A stretch of 64,000 nucleotides of DNA from Lachnospiraceae bacterium (GCA_017940415.1 JAGAYR010000042.1:1-64000); one strand, 5' to 3'; positions 11,901-20,755 are shown, numbered from the stretch's first letter. The notes: a model not told the origin generated them from the sequence alone. Numbers and translations are program-made.

Positions 11901-12865
11901 GTTACTGTGGTTCCTGCTGCTGCGATTACTTCACCGGTAAGAGGATCGATTACATCCTCTGCAAGGATGTGATCTCTGATACGGTTCTTGAGAGCCATCT
12001 TCTTGTTGAACTTGTAACGGCCTACTCTTGCAAGGTCGTATCTCTTGGGCTCAAAGAAAAGTCTTCTCAGATCGTTCTCGGCGTTCTCTTTATTAATGAT
12101 GTCGCCGGGGCTGATCTTCTTATATAATTCGTGAAGTCCGCCTTCATAACTTCCCTCGGGGTTCTCGGGAGTGATGGATGCGTCCTTCTTAAAGGTCTCT
12201 TCAAGTTTGATCTCTTCGCCGAATTTCTCGATGATCTCGGTGTTTGTTCCGAGTCCGAGAGCACGCAAAAGAATGGTCACAGGAACCTTACGGGTCCTGT
12301 CGACACGCACATAGAATACATCGTTGGCATCGGTCTCATACTCAAGCCATGCACCACGGTTAGGGATAACCTGGCATGAGAAGAGTTCCTTACCTACTTT
12401 ATCATTTGAAATTCCGTAATACATTCCGGGAGAACGTACAAGCTGAGAAACGATGACACGCTCCGCACCGTTTATAACAAACGTGCCGGTATCAGTCATA
12501 ATGGGAAGATCTCCCATGAATATCTCATACTCCTGAATGTTCTTGTCTTCATTACTGTGAAGACGTACGGTCACGAACAAAGGAGCCGAATAAGTCGTAT
12601 CCCTCTCCTTGCACTCTTCTATTGTATACTTTGCTTCTTTGGTCTTGAGTTCATGTCTTACAAACTCAAGGCTGAGTGCACCCGAGAAGTCCTCGATGGG
12701 AGATATATCATCGAAAGCTTCCTTGAGGCCTTCCTCAAGAAACCATTTATAGGAGTTCGTCTGAACTTCTATAAGATTGGGCATTTCAAGCACCTCGCCA
12801 CGTCTCGCGTAGCTCATACGCATGGCTTTGGCACTCTGCTCCGGGCGGATCCTGTTCTTACTCAT
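8912..12865 (-). CDS. rpoB: DNA-directed RNA polymerase subunit beta
   Basis: The beta subunit of RNA polymerase, 1317 residues, with the rifampicin-region sequence [20 protein letters not shown] showing wild-type residues and the C-terminal [23 protein letters not shown]. The frame stays open upstream to a TTG at 12934, but I place the start at the ATG at 12863-12865 ([10 protein letters not shown]). GGGGTG lies 9 bp before it, and homologues begin with a similar NRIRP sequence. The C-terminus ends in an acidic tail ([16 protein letters not shown]). It has its own promoter because a three-gene ABC cluster separates it from rplL. Confidence 0.98.
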   Translation of the reverse strand: MSKNRIRPEQSAKAMRMSYARRGEVLEMPNLIEVQTNSYKWFLEEGLKEAFDDISPIEDFSGALSLEFVRHELKTKEAKYTIEECKERDTTYSAPLFVTVRLHSNEDKNIQEYEIFMGDLPIMTDTGTFVINGAERVIVSQLVRSPGMYYGISNDKVGKELFSCQVIPNRGAWLEYETDANDVFYVRVDRTRKVPVTILLRALGLGTNTEIIEKFGEEIKLEETFKKDASITPENPEGSYEGGLHELYKKISPGDIINKENAENDLRRLFFEPKRYDLARVGRYKFNKKMALKNRIRDHILAEDVIDPLTGEVIAAAGTTVTAELADTIQDSAVEYVVIQTEEKNERVLSNMMVDLSHFVDCNPKDFGIKERVYYPVLREILDTYGDDPEELSRAIRGNVQRLVPKHITKDDIFASINYNMHLEYGIGHDDDIDHLGNRRIRAVGELLQNQYRIGLSRLERVVRERMSTHDAEDVTPQSLINIKPVTAAVKEFFGSSQLSQFMDQNNPLGELTHKRRLSALGPGGLSRDRAGFEVRDVHYSHYGRMCPIETPEGPNIGLINSLASYARINEYGFVEAPYRKVDKTDPENPKVTDTVVYMTADEEDNYYVAQANEQLDEEGHFVKKYVSGRHRDETQEYPKARFDYMDVSPKMVFSVATALIPFLQNDDANRALMGSNMQRQAVPLMTTDAPAVGTGMEVKTAVDSGVCVVAKENGTVTYVDSTVIKVKNDDGTDVEYKVSKFARSNQGNCYNQRPIVDKGEKIFKGEVIADGPSTYHGELGLGKNPLIGFMTWEGYNYEDAVLISERLVREDVYTSIHIEEYEAEARDTKLGPEEITRDVHGVGEEALKDLDERGIIRIGAQVRAGDILVGRVTPKGETELTAEERLLRAIFGEKAREVRDTSLKVPHGEYGTVIDTKVFTKENSDELSPGVNMSVRVYIAQKRKISVGDKMAGRHGNKGVVSRVLPVEDMPFLPNGRPLDIVLNPLGVPSRMNIGQVLEIHLSLAAKALGFNVATPIFDGATEADITATLKLANDYVNLPFDEKEVKDWEKKCEDPDKYGKKYATWVENGKGDFSSLHKADLDKGVYDYLSEHRDHRKLWEGVPINADGKVRLRDGRTGEYFDGPVTIGHMHYLKLHHLVDDKIHARSTGPYSLVTQQPLGGKAQFGGQRFGEMEVWALEAYGASYTLQEILTVKSDDILGRVKTYEAIIKGQNVPAAGIPESFKVLLKELQSLGLDMKVLDENGSEVELKENVDYGETDYRSVMEGDRTSTSDREGDKFAANGYQTQEFNENEELETVDDLDDSFDEDDFSDDEI

Positions 12866-12917
12866 TGACACTTTCACCCCGTTCTTTCTGTTGACTTTTT
12901 CCGGTTTATGCGCAACC

Positions 12918-12940
12918 CTTTTTTTGCCGTGCAAAAAAAG
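12918..12940 (-). other. A/T-stem hairpin in the rpoB leader
   Basis: CTTTTTTTGC and GCAAAAAAAG form a perfect 10-bp stem with a 3-nt loop in the 5' untranslated leader of rpoB, 53 bp before the chosen start. It could be a pausing or attenuation element. This stem also creates the misleading upstream TTG codon. Confidence 0.5.
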
Positions 12941-12967
12941 AGCTCGTCGCAGAAACGTGCATCATCC

Positions 12968-12996
12968 ATAGTATCATTATGAATTCAAGCGGTCAA
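12968..12996 (-). promoter_or_regulatory. Promoter for rpoBC
   Basis: TTGACC (12991-12996) and TACTAT (12968-12973) are 17 bp apart on the minus strand. The predicted start of transcription is about 95 bp before the rpoB ATG. This promoter is needed because rpoB is cut off from rplJL by the ABC operon. Confidence 0.7.
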
Positions 12997-13029
12997 GTGG
13001 ATTTTTGAAAAAGAATTGAAAAATTTTGA

Positions 13030-14394
13030 TCACTCTGCTCTGATGGCGGCAAGAGGCGAGAGCCTCATAGCCCTTATGGAGGGCAGGAATCCCGCAAGCA
13101 TAGCTATCAAGGCCGCAAAAGTTATAGCCACCAGCGCAAGCCAGGGAGGAATGACTGAAATATTGACTCCATCCTCGTACATCATAGAGCCCAGTCCCAG
13201 AACATTATTCATTACATAAGATATGCCATATGAGAGACCAATTCCTACTGCTCCGCCGATAAAGCCGATATAACCCGCCTCAATAAGGAAGAGAAGCTGG
13301 ATATCCTTGATGCGACATCCTATAACCTTCATAATACCGATCTCTTTGGTTCTCTCATAGATGGACATCATCATTGTATTGGTAATTCCGATGGCAGCAA
13401 CGAACAAAGAGATACCTCCGATACCTCCCAGTACTGCCTGGATAATATTCATGATCTGCATGTCAGACTCGATCCATTCCGCATTGGAATATGCACTGTA
13501 TCCCATATCGGATATGATCTGCTGAACCTGTGTAACATTATCCATTTCATCCACATTAACGGTAAGACTTGAATAGAATAACTGCTTGTAGGGCTTACCG
13601 TTTTTTCTGGTGGGCTGTCCGGGAATGACCCTTCCCTTAAACTCTCTCTGAAGAACTTCCCTGAGTGCATCTATATCACAATAGATATTGTAGGAATCCG
13701 TAGTCCATTCACCGGGCTCACCCGCAAATATGCCCGCAGTCTCTATGATGTATTTTTTGGGAGCTGCTACAGGCGCGGAATCTCCCGAAGGATTTTTGGA
13801 ACTGTAGTACTTTTCGGTATCAAAAATAACAAATATCTGATCATTCATCAGATCCATCTTGGGAAGCTCTCCGGTCTCCCAATATTCATACTGGTTGGTC
13901 TTGGTATTCATAAAATCTGCGGGAATCATATTACCATATATGAGCTGAAGTTCTCCGCCGGGAGCGGGAATGCTTCCCTGTCCGAGAGATTCAGCTTTCT
14001 CTTCAAGGACGGATCTGCTTACTCCCTGAAGTGTAAAATTGCCCTCGTAGATTCCGCACTTGATAATGACCTGAGCCTGAAGGCAGGGATTGACACCGGT
14101 TACATGTTCCATAGCCTCGAACTCAGCGACCTTTGCATCCGTAAGCAGTGTATCTTCGGGATCTTTATCCTTGGCACTGTCATCATATCTTCCGGGACTG
14201 TTTACCTCGATGCTCTTAAGTCCTCCGTAAGATTCAAGTTCGGACAAAAGCGCACTCTTCATACCAATACCGAGGGAAAGCATGACAACTATGGAAGTTG
14301 TTCCGATAACAACTCCCATAATGGTCAGTATGGTACGCACTTTTCTTTTGAACAGGCTCTCCAGGCTCATCCGGAGAAGGTCGATAATACTCAT
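13030..14394 (-). CDS. MacB-like ABC transporter permease
   Basis: A 454-residue FtsX/MacB-type permease. One membrane helix lies near residues 16-45 (KRKVRTILTIMGVVIGTTS, typical of the family). A large extracytoplasmic MacB_PCD-type domain runs to about residue 315, and three C-terminal helices follow (around residues 325-350, 375-400 and 418-445), with the family's MMSIYERTKEIGIMK motif. It is the third gene of an operon with a Lol/MacB-type ATPase and a secreted CARDB-like protein. Such systems export or transmit mechanical work to envelope proteins, substrates of which cannot be told here. The ATG has AAAGGT 13 bp upstream. It ends just 34 bp before the rpoB promoter. Confidence 0.9.
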   Translation of the reverse strand: MSIIDLLRMSLESLFKRKVRTILTIMGVVIGTTSIVVMLSLGIGMKSALLSELESYGGLKSIEVNSPGRYDDSAKDKDPEDTLLTDAKVAEFEAMEHVTGVNPCLQAQVIIKCGIYEGNFTLQGVSRSVLEEKAESLGQGSIPAPGGELQLIYGNMIPADFMNTKTNQYEYWETGELPKMDLMNDQIFVIFDTEKYYSSKNPSGDSAPVAAPKKYIIETAGIFAGEPGEWTTDSYNIYCDIDALREVLQREFKGRVIPGQPTRKNGKPYKQLFYSSLTVNVDEMDNVTQVQQIISDMGYSAYSNAEWIESDMQIMNIIQAVLGGIGGISLFVAAIGITNTMMMSIYERTKEIGIMKVIGCRIKDIQLLFLIEAGYIGFIGGAVGIGLSYGISYVMNNVLGLGSMMYEDGVNISVIPPWLALVAITFAALIAMLAGFLPSIRAMRLSPLAAIRAE

Positions 14395-14415
14395 TTATTC
14401 GTTAACCTTTTCTCA

Positions 14416-16200
14416 TCATTCAAAATCATCGTCACTGAATGATTCGAGCATTCTCTTAGCTTTACGTTTCTTTGCAACAAGGCGCCATACTACGATTCCA
14501 ACGATCACAAGGATAATGATGGTGATCACTATAGCCTTAACATTTACTCCGCCCTGCTCTTCTTCATACATTCCATCGTCATAGGATTCGTCATCATATC
14601 CCCACTCTTCCTCGGGATTAAACGCTTCCATGACGTACAGGCTGATCTCTTTTTCGATATAAGAAACATGTCCTGCTTCATCTTCATAAGAGATTCTGGC
14701 AATGATAATGCCTTCATCCGTGGTAGGTGCTATACCGGTTACCATGGCATCTACATTTCCGGTTGCTCCGGGCTCAAGCTTTCCGAGGAAAGTAGAACCA
14801 CCTTCAACGGTATCCCCGATGAAATCAACCTGAACATTGTACAGAGTGGTCTTTCCCTTGTTATAAACAGGGAACATTATATTAGCCTGATTTCCGACTT
14901 CGATGGATTCGGGGAGAATCTCAGCTTCACCCGAATCGATTCTCGCTTCCTGCTTAACGGGAATTGAGATATTTGAAGACATGGTATAAGGATTTCTGTC
15001 ACTGTCTTCATATGCCGCATTCAGAGTGATGACATAGGGCTTCTGCATCAGATCGCTTCTTGCGGTCATCTCAATGGAGATGTTTGTGGTAGCTCCCGGC
15101 GAGATCGCAGGAACAAATATTGTTGCAGAACCCGATGTGGGCAGGAACGCCTCGTATGTGGTCTCGTTATTGTTTCCTTCTTTTGCCGCAGCAAGATCAA
15201 ACTGAATGTTTGAAACAGTTGTTGCAAGTGAAGTGTTCTGAATAGAGATGGTAAGTTTAAAAGTATCTCCCGCATATACAACTTCGGGATCGGTCTTAAA
15301 TCCGGTTACGATAATTCTGGGAGTTGAAACCTTATCATTCTTGTCATTGCTTTCGGAAAGACTTCCGGCACCGGGCGCACCGTTAATGTGAATATATGTG
15401 GTGATGGTGGTCTTCTCGGCAGCTCCTCCGCGATAATAGAGAACATCGAAAGTCAGAGGATATGTTCCGGTCTTGGCATCTTTGGAAACAAGGAATACCC
15501 ATGTTGCATTCTGTGCAAGAGTGTGTGCGGTGTGAATATCGCTTGATGCCTGGATCTTGGGAATAACAAGAGCGTTGGATGCGGTTGTTATCTCGAAGGG
15601 CCACTTATTGATGTCGGTGCTCTCCTGAGGAGTAAGAACAACATCGGTAACATCGGTTTTTCCGAGGTTGATAAGTGAAAGGGTAAGATATGTATATTCT
15701 CCGTAGTTAGCGGAAGTAACTATGGAGTTGTTGTTGATGAAAAGGAAGTCCTGAGTGTTTGAATATGAAGTGGGCTTCTGAGAAGCAATGCTGTCCATTC
15801 TTCCCGCAATCTCATTGACATAAGAAACGAGTCTTGCAATGGTCAGGGAATTATTTGCGATATAAACATTAGCTTCATACCAGGTATCTTCCAGCTTCTG
15901 ATTGATCTCGGGAGCAAGTCCCTGAACGCTGGACTTCTTAAGATTCTCCTTGTATGTGATCAGGTAGCTGTATGCATCCTGTCTGTCGGCGTCGGTTATG
16001 ATCTCATTACCGTCCGCATGGACAGTGGTAAGATATGCGGTTCCGAATCCGGATCCGCCGGCAGTATAATGTCCGGGATCATTGCCGGATACATCATTTG
16101 CAGCTTTTACAGGCATTGCTCCGACAAGGATGACAAACATCATTGCAGAGATCATTGTGATCAAACGAATACTTATTGATTTCATGTTATTGATTTTCAT
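14416..16200 (-). CDS. Secreted, membrane-anchored CARDB/S-layer-like protein of an ABC exporter
   Basis: A 594-residue protein with a signal peptide (about residues 6-34, ending PVKAA). Its body is all-beta in look, with repeated phrases such as VTGFKTDPEVVYAGDTFKL and ESIEVGNQANIMFPVYNKG that are typical of CARDB/COG1361 domains. One C-terminal helix (about residues 562-580) and a KKRKAKRML stop-transfer tail follow. An acidic EEEWGYDDESYDDG stretch precedes the helix. The ATG at 16198-16200 is chosen because GGAGA lies 9 bp upstream. It overlaps the end of the ATPase gene by 14 bp, suggesting translational coupling. It probably plays the MacA-like partner role; that is inferred only from position. 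Confidence 0.75.
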   Translation of the reverse strand: MKINNMKSISIRLITMISAMMFVILVGAMPVKAANDVSGNDPGHYTAGGSGFGTAYLTTVHADGNEIITDADRQDAYSYLITYKENLKKSSVQGLAPEINQKLEDTWYEANVYIANNSLTIARLVSYVNEIAGRMDSIASQKPTSYSNTQDFLFINNNSIVTSANYGEYTYLTLSLINLGKTDVTDVVLTPQESTDINKWPFEITTASNALVIPKIQASSDIHTAHTLAQNATWVFLVSKDAKTGTYPLTFDVLYYRGGAAEKTTITTYIHINGAPGAGSLSESNDKNDKVSTPRIIVTGFKTDPEVVYAGDTFKLTISIQNTSLATTVSNIQFDLAAAKEGNNNETTYEAFLPTSGSATIFVPAISPGATTNISIEMTARSDLMQKPYVITLNAAYEDSDRNPYTMSSNISIPVKQEARIDSGEAEILPESIEVGNQANIMFPVYNKGKTTLYNVQVDFIGDTVEGGSTFLGKLEPGATGNVDAMVTGIAPTTDEGIIIARISYEDEAGHVSYIEKEISLYVMEAFNPEEEWGYDDESYDDGMYEEEQGGVNVKAIVITIIILVIVGIVVWRLVAKKRKAKRMLESFSDDDFE

Positions 16201-16978
16201 ATGGATTAATCTCCTCACCGGGTACTGCCAATGTTCCGCCCGGATAATAACCGGCTTCAGCTTCTACCTCATTAATCTGCGCGCCGCCGGGATGTTCATC
16301 GATTCCGATTATCTTGCCGTCGCGTATATGTATTACTTTATCTCCGAAAGATGCCAGATAATTATCATGAGTAACCATTACCATTGTCTGGCCCTTTTCA
16401 TGGACGATCTTCTGCATCAGCTTGAGTACTTCAAGCGTTGTGTTGGAGTCCAGGTTTCCCGTGGGCTCGTCCGCGAATACGATCTCCGGATCCACAACCA
16501 GCGCTCTTGCTATACCGACTCTTTGCTGCTGACCTCCGGACATCTGGCCCGGTCTGTGATCCATGTACTTCCCAAGGCCTACCAGCTTAAGCATTCGTCT
16601 TGCTTTCTTTTCTCTGATCGCTTTGGGAACGCCCTGGAATGTCAGCGGCATCGCCACGTTTTCTATCGCTGTCAGATTCGGCATCAGATTATATGACTGA
16701 AAAATAAAACCGACATGCGCCTGTCTGAACAAAACCAGCTTAGCCTCGTTCTTTTTTTCGATATGCTCACCGGCTATGACTATCTCCCCTCTTGTGGGAG
16801 GTTCAAGTCCCGCCATCATATTCAAAAGAGTTGATTTACCCGAACCTGATGTTCCGACTATACAACAGAACTCGCCTTTCGAGATGGTGAAGTCAACGCC
16901 GTTAAGCGCTTTGACTTTGTTATCTCCTATGCGGTAGATCTTATATAGATTTTTAACCTGAATGACAGGCCTTTCCAT
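16187..16978 (-). CDS. MacB/LolD-type ABC transporter ATP-binding protein
   Basis: A 263-residue ATPase with Walker A GTSGSGKST at about residues 42-50, signature MSGGQQQRV and Walker B IVFADEPTGNLD. This is the standard form of the LolD/MacB branch, which works with FtsX-type permeases such as the one encoded two genes on. The C-terminus has an extra 30 residues or so (AEAGYYPGG...) beyond the common 225-235. The start ATG follows CGGAGAATTATTCT. It is the first gene of the three-gene unit, with a promoter 47 bp upstream. Confidence 0.92.
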   Translation of the reverse strand: MERPVIQVKNLYKIYRIGDNKVKALNGVDFTISKGEFCCIVGTSGSGKSTLLNMMAGLEPPTRGEIVIAGEHIEKKNEAKLVLFRQAHVGFIFQSYNLMPNLTAIENVAMPLTFQGVPKAIREKKARRMLKLVGLGKYMDHRPGQMSGGQQQRVGIARALVVDPEIVFADEPTGNLDSNTTLEVLKLMQKIVHEKGQTMVMVTHDNYLASFGDKVIHIRDGKIIGIDEHPGGAQINEVEAEAGYYPGGTLAVPGEEINPYENQ

Positions 16979-17007
16979 AGAATAATTCTCCGAACTGTAT
17001 TAATGAA

Positions 17008-17062
17008 TTTAACACACCTTGTTCATGATAGCACACAGGATGAAAAAGGCAATGGTGTTAAA
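17008..17062 (-). promoter_or_regulatory. Promoter with flanking inverted repeat for the ABC operon
   Basis: On the minus strand TTGCCT (17047-17052) and TATCAT (17025-17030) are 16 bp apart, 47 bp before the ATPase start. The core is bracketed by TTTAACACACC (17008-17018) and GGTGTTAAA (17054-17062), an inverted repeat with a 2-nt difference. Such bracketing suggests a repressor operator; no regulator gene is next to it. Confidence 0.55.
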
Positions 17063-17153
17063 CAAATCATAAAGAGTTTAAATCGTTCTTAATAATTTGA
17101 CCGGCGCAGGCTCCGATTAATAGACGCTTTCTCTTAGAATTAAGTCACATTTT

Positions 17154-17190
17154 TTACAATAAAATACAGGGACGCATAATGCGTCCCTGT
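17154..17190 (-). terminator. Terminator after rplL
   Basis: ACAGGGACGC and GCGTCCCTGT form a perfect 10-bp stem with a 5-nt loop, 20 bp after the rplL stop. The minus strand continues ATTTTATTGTAAAAAA. It separates the rplJL unit from the ABC operon. Confidence 0.85.
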
Positions 17191-17210
17191 GAGATATCAG
17201 AGATATCAGA

Positions 17211-17582
17211 TTATTTAAGGGTAACCTTAGCTCCAACTTCCTCGAGCTTCTTCTTGATATCCTCAGCCTCTGCCTTAGCAGCTGCCTCTTTGATAACCTT
17301 GGGAGCAGCCTCAACTGCGTCCTTAGCTTCCTTGAGTCCAAGTCCGGTGATCTCACGAACAACCTTGATAACCTTAACCTTCTCAGCGCCAGCCTCAGTA
17401 AGCTCAACGTCGAACTCGGTCTTCTCCTCTGCAGGGCCTGCTGCGGGGCCTGCTGCTACTACTACGCCTGCTGCTGCAGATACGCCGAACTCATCCTCAA
17501 CAGCCTTAACAAGATCATTGAGCTCAAGAACGCTGAGCTCCTTAATTGCATCAAGAATTTCCTGTGCAGATAATTTAGCCAT
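17211..17582 (-). CDS. rplL: 50S ribosomal protein L7/L12
   Basis: L7/L12 forms the flexible stalk that recruits GTPase factors. The 123-residue product begins [24 protein letters not shown], has an Ala/Gly hinge (about residues 37-52), and a C-terminal domain with [19 protein letters not shown]. The frame opens five codons earlier, but GGAGG overlaps that upstream ATG and serves the ATG at 17580-17582. It lies 56 bp after rplJ and ends at a strong terminator. Confidence 0.98.
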   Translation of the reverse strand: MAKLSAQEILDAIKELSVLELNDLVKAVEDEFGVSAAAGVVVAAGPAAGPAEEKTEFDVELTEAGAEKVKVIKVVREITGLGLKEAKDAVEAAPKVIKEAAAKAEAEDIKKKLEEVGAKVTLK

Positions 17583-17638
17583 TTTATTTTCCTCCATAAA
17601 AGATTTAGATATTTACAAAATTTAAATTGCCGAAAGCA

Positions 17639-18157
17639 TTAAGCTTCAGCGGGAGCCTCAGCGGGAGCAACTTCGCCATCTTTTTCTGCAATCTGCTTGA
17701 TGCAGCGTGCGAAATTGGTGATGGGGCTCTGGATGCTTCCAAGGAACTTGGAAAGGAGCTCTTCTCTTGAAGGGATCTGAGAAATGCTCTGCATTCCGGT
17801 TGCATCATAGAATGTTCCCTCAACTACGCCTGCCTTGATCTCAAGTGCGGGTGCGGTCTTAGCGAACTTTGCAAGTACTCTTGCGGGAGCGGTTGCATCA
17901 TCCTTAGAGATAGCAACTGCGGTGGGTCCTTCGAGAACCTGATCGAGCTGTGCGAAATCGGTTCCTTCGAATGCTCTTGTAAGGAAAGTATTCTTGTAAA
18001 CCTTGTAGACAACTCCTGCTTCACGAAGGCTCTTACGAAGCTCGGTATCCTGGGCAACGGTAAGTCCGCGATAATCTACCGCAACAACTGACTGTGCGCC
18101 ATCGATGAACTCGCTGATCTCAGCGACTATCGGCTTCTTCTCTTCGATCTTTGCCAT
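17639..18157 (-). CDS. rplJ: 50S ribosomal protein L10
   Basis: L10 anchors L7/L12 to 23S rRNA. The 172-residue product starts MAKIEEKKPIVAEI and has the VVDYRG-like block (VAVDYRGLTV) and an Ala/Glu/Pro-rich tail. The start at 18157 is set by AGGAGGTAAGAAA right before it; the open frame further up is the leader RNA. It is preceded by an L10 leader with a terminator-like stem and an independent promoter. Confidence 0.98.
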   Translation of the reverse strand: MAKIEEKKPIVAEISEFIDGAQSVVAVDYRGLTVAQDTELRKSLREAGVVYKVYKNTFLTRAFEGTDFAQLDQVLEGPTAVAISKDDATAPARVLAKFAKTAPALEIKAGVVEGTFYDATGMQSISQIPSREELLSKFLGSIQSPITNFARCIKQIAEKDGEVAPAEAPAEA

Positions 18158-18164
18158 TTTCTTA

Positions 18165-18306
18165 CCTCCTGTTAGATTTTTAATACGAGGCCGAAAAAAA
18201 TCTCCCGCATCTGAAGACACGGGAGATGAAGATGATCATATATTCATCACCTCGGCTGGACTTACAACGTTTAACGTATGCCTGCTGTCTTCGGCTTATT
18301 TAGACC
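18165..18306 (-). promoter_or_regulatory. L10 leader RNA with terminator-type stem
   Basis: The 5' leader of rplJ shows the family's hallmark AAGACAGCAGGC segment and the complementary GCCGAGG block further on, which form the L10/L12-binding kink-turn region. An 8-bp stem ATCTCCCG/CGGGAGAT (18200-18207 with 18220-18227) followed by T7 on the minus strand is an intrinsic terminator 37 bp before the rplJ start. In this family free L10-L12 binds the leader and lowers rplJL expression. Sequence features are seen directly; the mechanism is known for the family. Confidence 0.85.
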
Positions 18307-18312
18307 TTGCAC

Positions 18313-18342
18313 AGAATATCACATTACTGCGATATACGTCAA
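18313..18342 (-). promoter_or_regulatory. Promoter for rplJL
   Basis: TTGACG (18337-18342) and TATTCT (18313-18318) are 18 bp apart on the minus strand, just after rplA and at the front of the L10 leader. The -35 box and the TGTGATA string ahead of the -10 match the rpmG promoter at 20640-20669. Confidence 0.7.
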
Positions 18343-18363
18343 GGACAAATACTTATTGATAAA

Positions 18364-19056
18364 TTATGAGTACTTAGCGGTAGTTACGTGAATGCCGGGG
18401 CCCATGGTAGTAGCAAGAGTAACGCTCTTGAGATACTGTCCCTTGATGGTGCTGGGCTTAGCCTTAAGGATGGCATCGATAACTGCATTGTAGTTAGCCT
18501 GAAGCTGATCCTCGGTGAAAGAAACCTTTCCAACGGGAACGTGTACAATGTTTGCCTTGTCAAGTCTGTACTCAATCTTACCTGCTTTGATGTCTGAAAT
18601 AGCCTTTGCAACATCCATGGTAACAGTTCCTGCCTTAGGGTTAGGCATGAGACCCTTAGGTCCGAGAACCTTACCGAGACGTCCTACAACACCCATCATG
18701 TCGGGAGTTGCAACAACAACGTCGAATTCAAACCATCCCTCGTTCTGAATCTTGGGGATGAGCTCTTCTCCACCTACGAAATCAGCTCCAGCGTTCTGAG
18801 CCTCGGTCAGCTTATCGCCCTTTGCGAATACCAGTACTCTTACGTCCTTACCGGTACCACTGGGGAGAACTACTGCACCACGGATCTGCTGATCAGCGTG
18901 TCTTCCGTCACATCCTGTGCGAATGTGGAGTTCTACAGTTTCATCAAACTTAGCGGAAGCGGTCTTCTTAACGAGTGCTACAGCTTCAGCGGGATCATAA
19001 AATGCTCCGCGCTCAACGAGCTTAGCAGCTTCCGAATATTTCTTGCCATGCTTCAT
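18364..19056 (-). CDS. rplA: 50S ribosomal protein L1
   Basis: L1 binds 23S rRNA at the E-site stalk and represses its own operon. The 230-residue product begins [10 protein letters not shown] and has the signature KVGTVT-like block ([12 protein letters not shown]) and the GKIEYRLDK segment. GACAGGAGG precedes the ATG. It lies 22 bp after rplK, clearly in one transcript. Confidence 0.98.
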   Translation of the reverse strand: MKHGKKYSEAAKLVERGAFYDPAEAVALVKKTASAKFDETVELHIRTGCDGRHADQQIRGAVVLPSGTGKDVRVLVFAKGDKLTEAQNAGADFVGGEELIPKIQNEGWFEFDVVVATPDMMGVVGRLGKVLGPKGLMPNPKAGTVTMDVAKAISDIKAGKIEYRLDKANIVHVPVGKVSFTEDQLQANYNAVIDAILKAKPSTIKGQYLKSVTLATTMGPGIHVTTAKYS

Positions 19057-19078
19057 TATATTTTCCTCCTGTCAAAGA

Positions 19079-19504
19079 TTATTCGCTGATTGTAATACCC
19101 ATGCTGCGTGCGGTTCCTTCGATCATGCTCATAGCTGCCTCGATGGATGCTGCGTTAAGATCGGGCATCTTGGTCTCAGCGATTTCTTTAACCTGAGCCT
19201 TGGTGATGCTTCCTACCTTATTCTTGTTGGGTACACCTGAAGCCTTCTGAACCTTTGCTGCCTTCTTGATAAGAACGGCTGCAGGGGGAGTCTTGGTGAC
19301 GAAGCTGAAAGATCTGTCTGCATAAACTGTGATGACAACGGGGATAATGGTATCTCCCTTGTCAGCGGTTCTTGCGTTGAACTGCTTGGTGAACTCTACG
19401 ATGTTAACACCATGCTGTCCAAGTGCAGGACCTACCGGGGGCGCGGGTGTAGCCTTGCCGGCCGGAATCTGTAACTTGATATAGCCTTCTACTTTTTTTG
19501 CCAT
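19079..19504 (-). CDS. rplK: 50S ribosomal protein L11
   Basis: L11 forms part of the GTPase-associated centre. The 141-residue product has the N-terminal [20 protein letters not shown], the Lys-rich middle, and the C-terminal [21 protein letters not shown] precedes the ATG. A 117-bp gap to nusG includes a 13-bp GC palindrome (19598-19610). Confidence 0.98.
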   Translation of the reverse strand: MAKKVEGYIKLQIPAGKATPAPPVGPALGQHGVNIVEFTKQFNARTADKGDTIIPVVITVYADRSFSFVTKTPPAAVLIKKAAKVQKASGVPNKNKVGSITKAQVKEIAETKMPDLNAASIEAAMSMIEGTARSMGITISE

Positions 19505-19621
19505 AACGGCACCTCCTGTTATTATTCCGTATGTTCTACGGATCCGTGGTGATCGTGCCGGAGCACACTCCCACTGTTAAAAAATTGTATATATTAACGG
19601 GCTGAGCCCGAAAATACCTTA

Positions 19622-20182
19622 TTAACCCATTCTTCTGACGTTATCGAGAGGAACTTCGAGAGGAGTCTCTCTTCCGAACATCTCAACGTTGATGGTAACG
19701 GTCTGCTTGTTATCATCGATCTTAAGAGCTTTTCCTTCGGTATCTTTCCAGGTACCGTCAACAACTGCGATAAGATCTCCGACCTTGATACCGTAATCTC
19801 TCTTGGGAGCTTTCTCTTCGGTTCCTGCACCGGGTGCGGGCTTGCCGATCTTAAGGTTTACAAGCTCCTGCTCGGTAAGAGGAACAGGGCTGCTTCCGGG
19901 TCCTACAAATCCGGTAACGCCTCTGGTGTTTCTGACCACGTACCAGGTCTTGTCATTGAGTTCCATATGAACGATGACGTAACCGGGGCACATCTTACGG
20001 TCAACGACCTTCTTCTTGCCGTCCTTAACTTCCATAACACTCTCGGTGGGAACTTCCACTTCGAGAATCTTCTCAGCTAATTCCTTGTTATTGGCAATGG
20101 TCTTCTCGAGATCCAGCTTGACTTTATTCTCATAGCCGGAATAGGTGTGGACCACGTACCATTTTGCTTCTGCTTCTGCCAC
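19622..20182 (-). CDS. nusG: Transcription termination/antitermination protein NusG
   Basis: NusG binds RNA polymerase and modulates pausing and Rho action. The 186-residue protein has the NGN domain start KWYVVHTYSGYE, a MCPGYVIV-type core and a C-terminal KOW domain (GDLIAVVDGTWKDTEG). It starts with GTG at 20180-20182, supported by AAGGAGGACC. It is 12 bp after secE. Confidence 0.97.
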   Translation of the reverse strand: MAEAEAKWYVVHTYSGYENKVKLDLEKTIANNKELAEKILEVEVPTESVMEVKDGKKKVVDRKMCPGYVIVHMELNDKTWYVVRNTRGVTGFVGPGSSPVPLTEQELVNLKIGKPAPGAGTEEKAPKRDYGIKVGDLIAVVDGTWKDTEGKALKIDDNKQTVTINVEMFGRETPLEVPLDNVRRMG

Positions 20183-20194
20183 GAATGGTCCTCC

Positions 20195-20395
20195 TTATAA
20201 AGATGTAAGCCAATTAACACCACTCTTAGCGCAAAAGTCGATAAGAGCGATAATAAGGCCTGCAACAACCGAAATGACGATAACAGCAACAGACTGTCTG
20301 AAAGCACCTTTTCCGTTCGGCCATACGATCTTTCCGAACTCTGCTTTCACACCGTCAAAGAAGCTGATCTTGTTTTCCTTATTAGAATCTGCCAT
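20195..20395 (-). CDS. secE: Preprotein translocase subunit SecE
   Basis: A 66-residue single-span membrane protein of the SecYEG translocon. The amphipathic segment FFDGVKAEFGKIVWP leads into one helix (about residues 35-58). Length and motif are typical of Gram-positive SecE. It lies between rpmG and nusG, the standard order. Confidence 0.95.
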   Translation of the reverse strand: MADSNKENKISFFDGVKAEFGKIVWPNGKGAFRQSVAVIVISVVAGLIIALIDFCAKSGVNWLTSL

Positions 20396-20422
20396 CAGCC
20401 GATCTCCTTCTATAGGATATGA

Positions 20423-20572
20423 TTACTTTGTTTCCTTATGAAGTGTATGCTTCTTGCAAAATCTGCAATACTTCTTGATCTCCATGCGGTCAGGCATGGT
20501 CTTCTTATCCTTGGTAGTATTGTAGTTGCGCTGTTTGCACTCGGTGCAAGCAAGTGTAATCTTTGTACGCAT
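20423..20572 (-). CDS. rpmG: 50S ribosomal protein L33, zinc-ribbon form
   Basis: A 49-residue L33 that starts [17 protein letters not shown]. It keeps both cysteine pairs of the zinc ribbon (Cys9 and Cys12, then YCRFC near residues 36-39), so it is the zinc-containing C+ form. AGGAGGAACAATT precedes the ATG. It heads the rpmG-secE-nusG-rplK-rplA unit. A second L33 lacking one of these cysteines is encoded at 54442-54603. Confidence 0.95.
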   Translation of the reverse strand: MRTKITLACTECKQRNYNTTKDKKTMPDRMEIKKYCRFCKKHTLHKETK

Positions 20573-20639
20573 AATTGTTCCTCCTGCCCATTTAAAAACT
20601 TAGAGCGAAAAAAATAGGCCTATAATCAGCCGCTAAAGT

Positions 20640-20669
20640 AATGTATCACACCCCCGCTCATATCGTCAA
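20640..20669 (-). promoter_or_regulatory. Promoter for the rpmG-secE-nusG-rplK-rplA unit
   Basis: TTGACG (20664-20669) and a weaker TACATT (20640-20645) are 18 bp apart on the minus strand, about 68 bp before rpmG. The TGTGATA string ahead of and over the -10 region is shared with the rplJL promoter. Confidence 0.55.
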
Positions 20670-20755
20670 GCACTTTTTTCCGAGCCGCTCCCACCTTGGG
20701 CTTCAGCCCAAGACCACGCATGCTCCAGCCTTTCATTCACAGTTCCTGAAGTCAC

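Noticed and set aside
12866-12934. An upstream TTG that would extend rpoB by 23 residues
   Set aside because: The TTG lies in the arm of the rpoB leader hairpin without a ribosome site, and homologues begin near the ATG at 12865, which has GGGGTG before it.
16201-16218. GTG start six codons upstream for the CARDB-like protein
   Set aside because: That GTG overlaps the GGAGA ribosome site used by the ATG at 16200.
20695-20712. CTTGGGCT/AGCCCAAG hairpin as terminator
   Set aside because: No T-run follows on either strand; it is listed only as a structure next to repeat copy 1.
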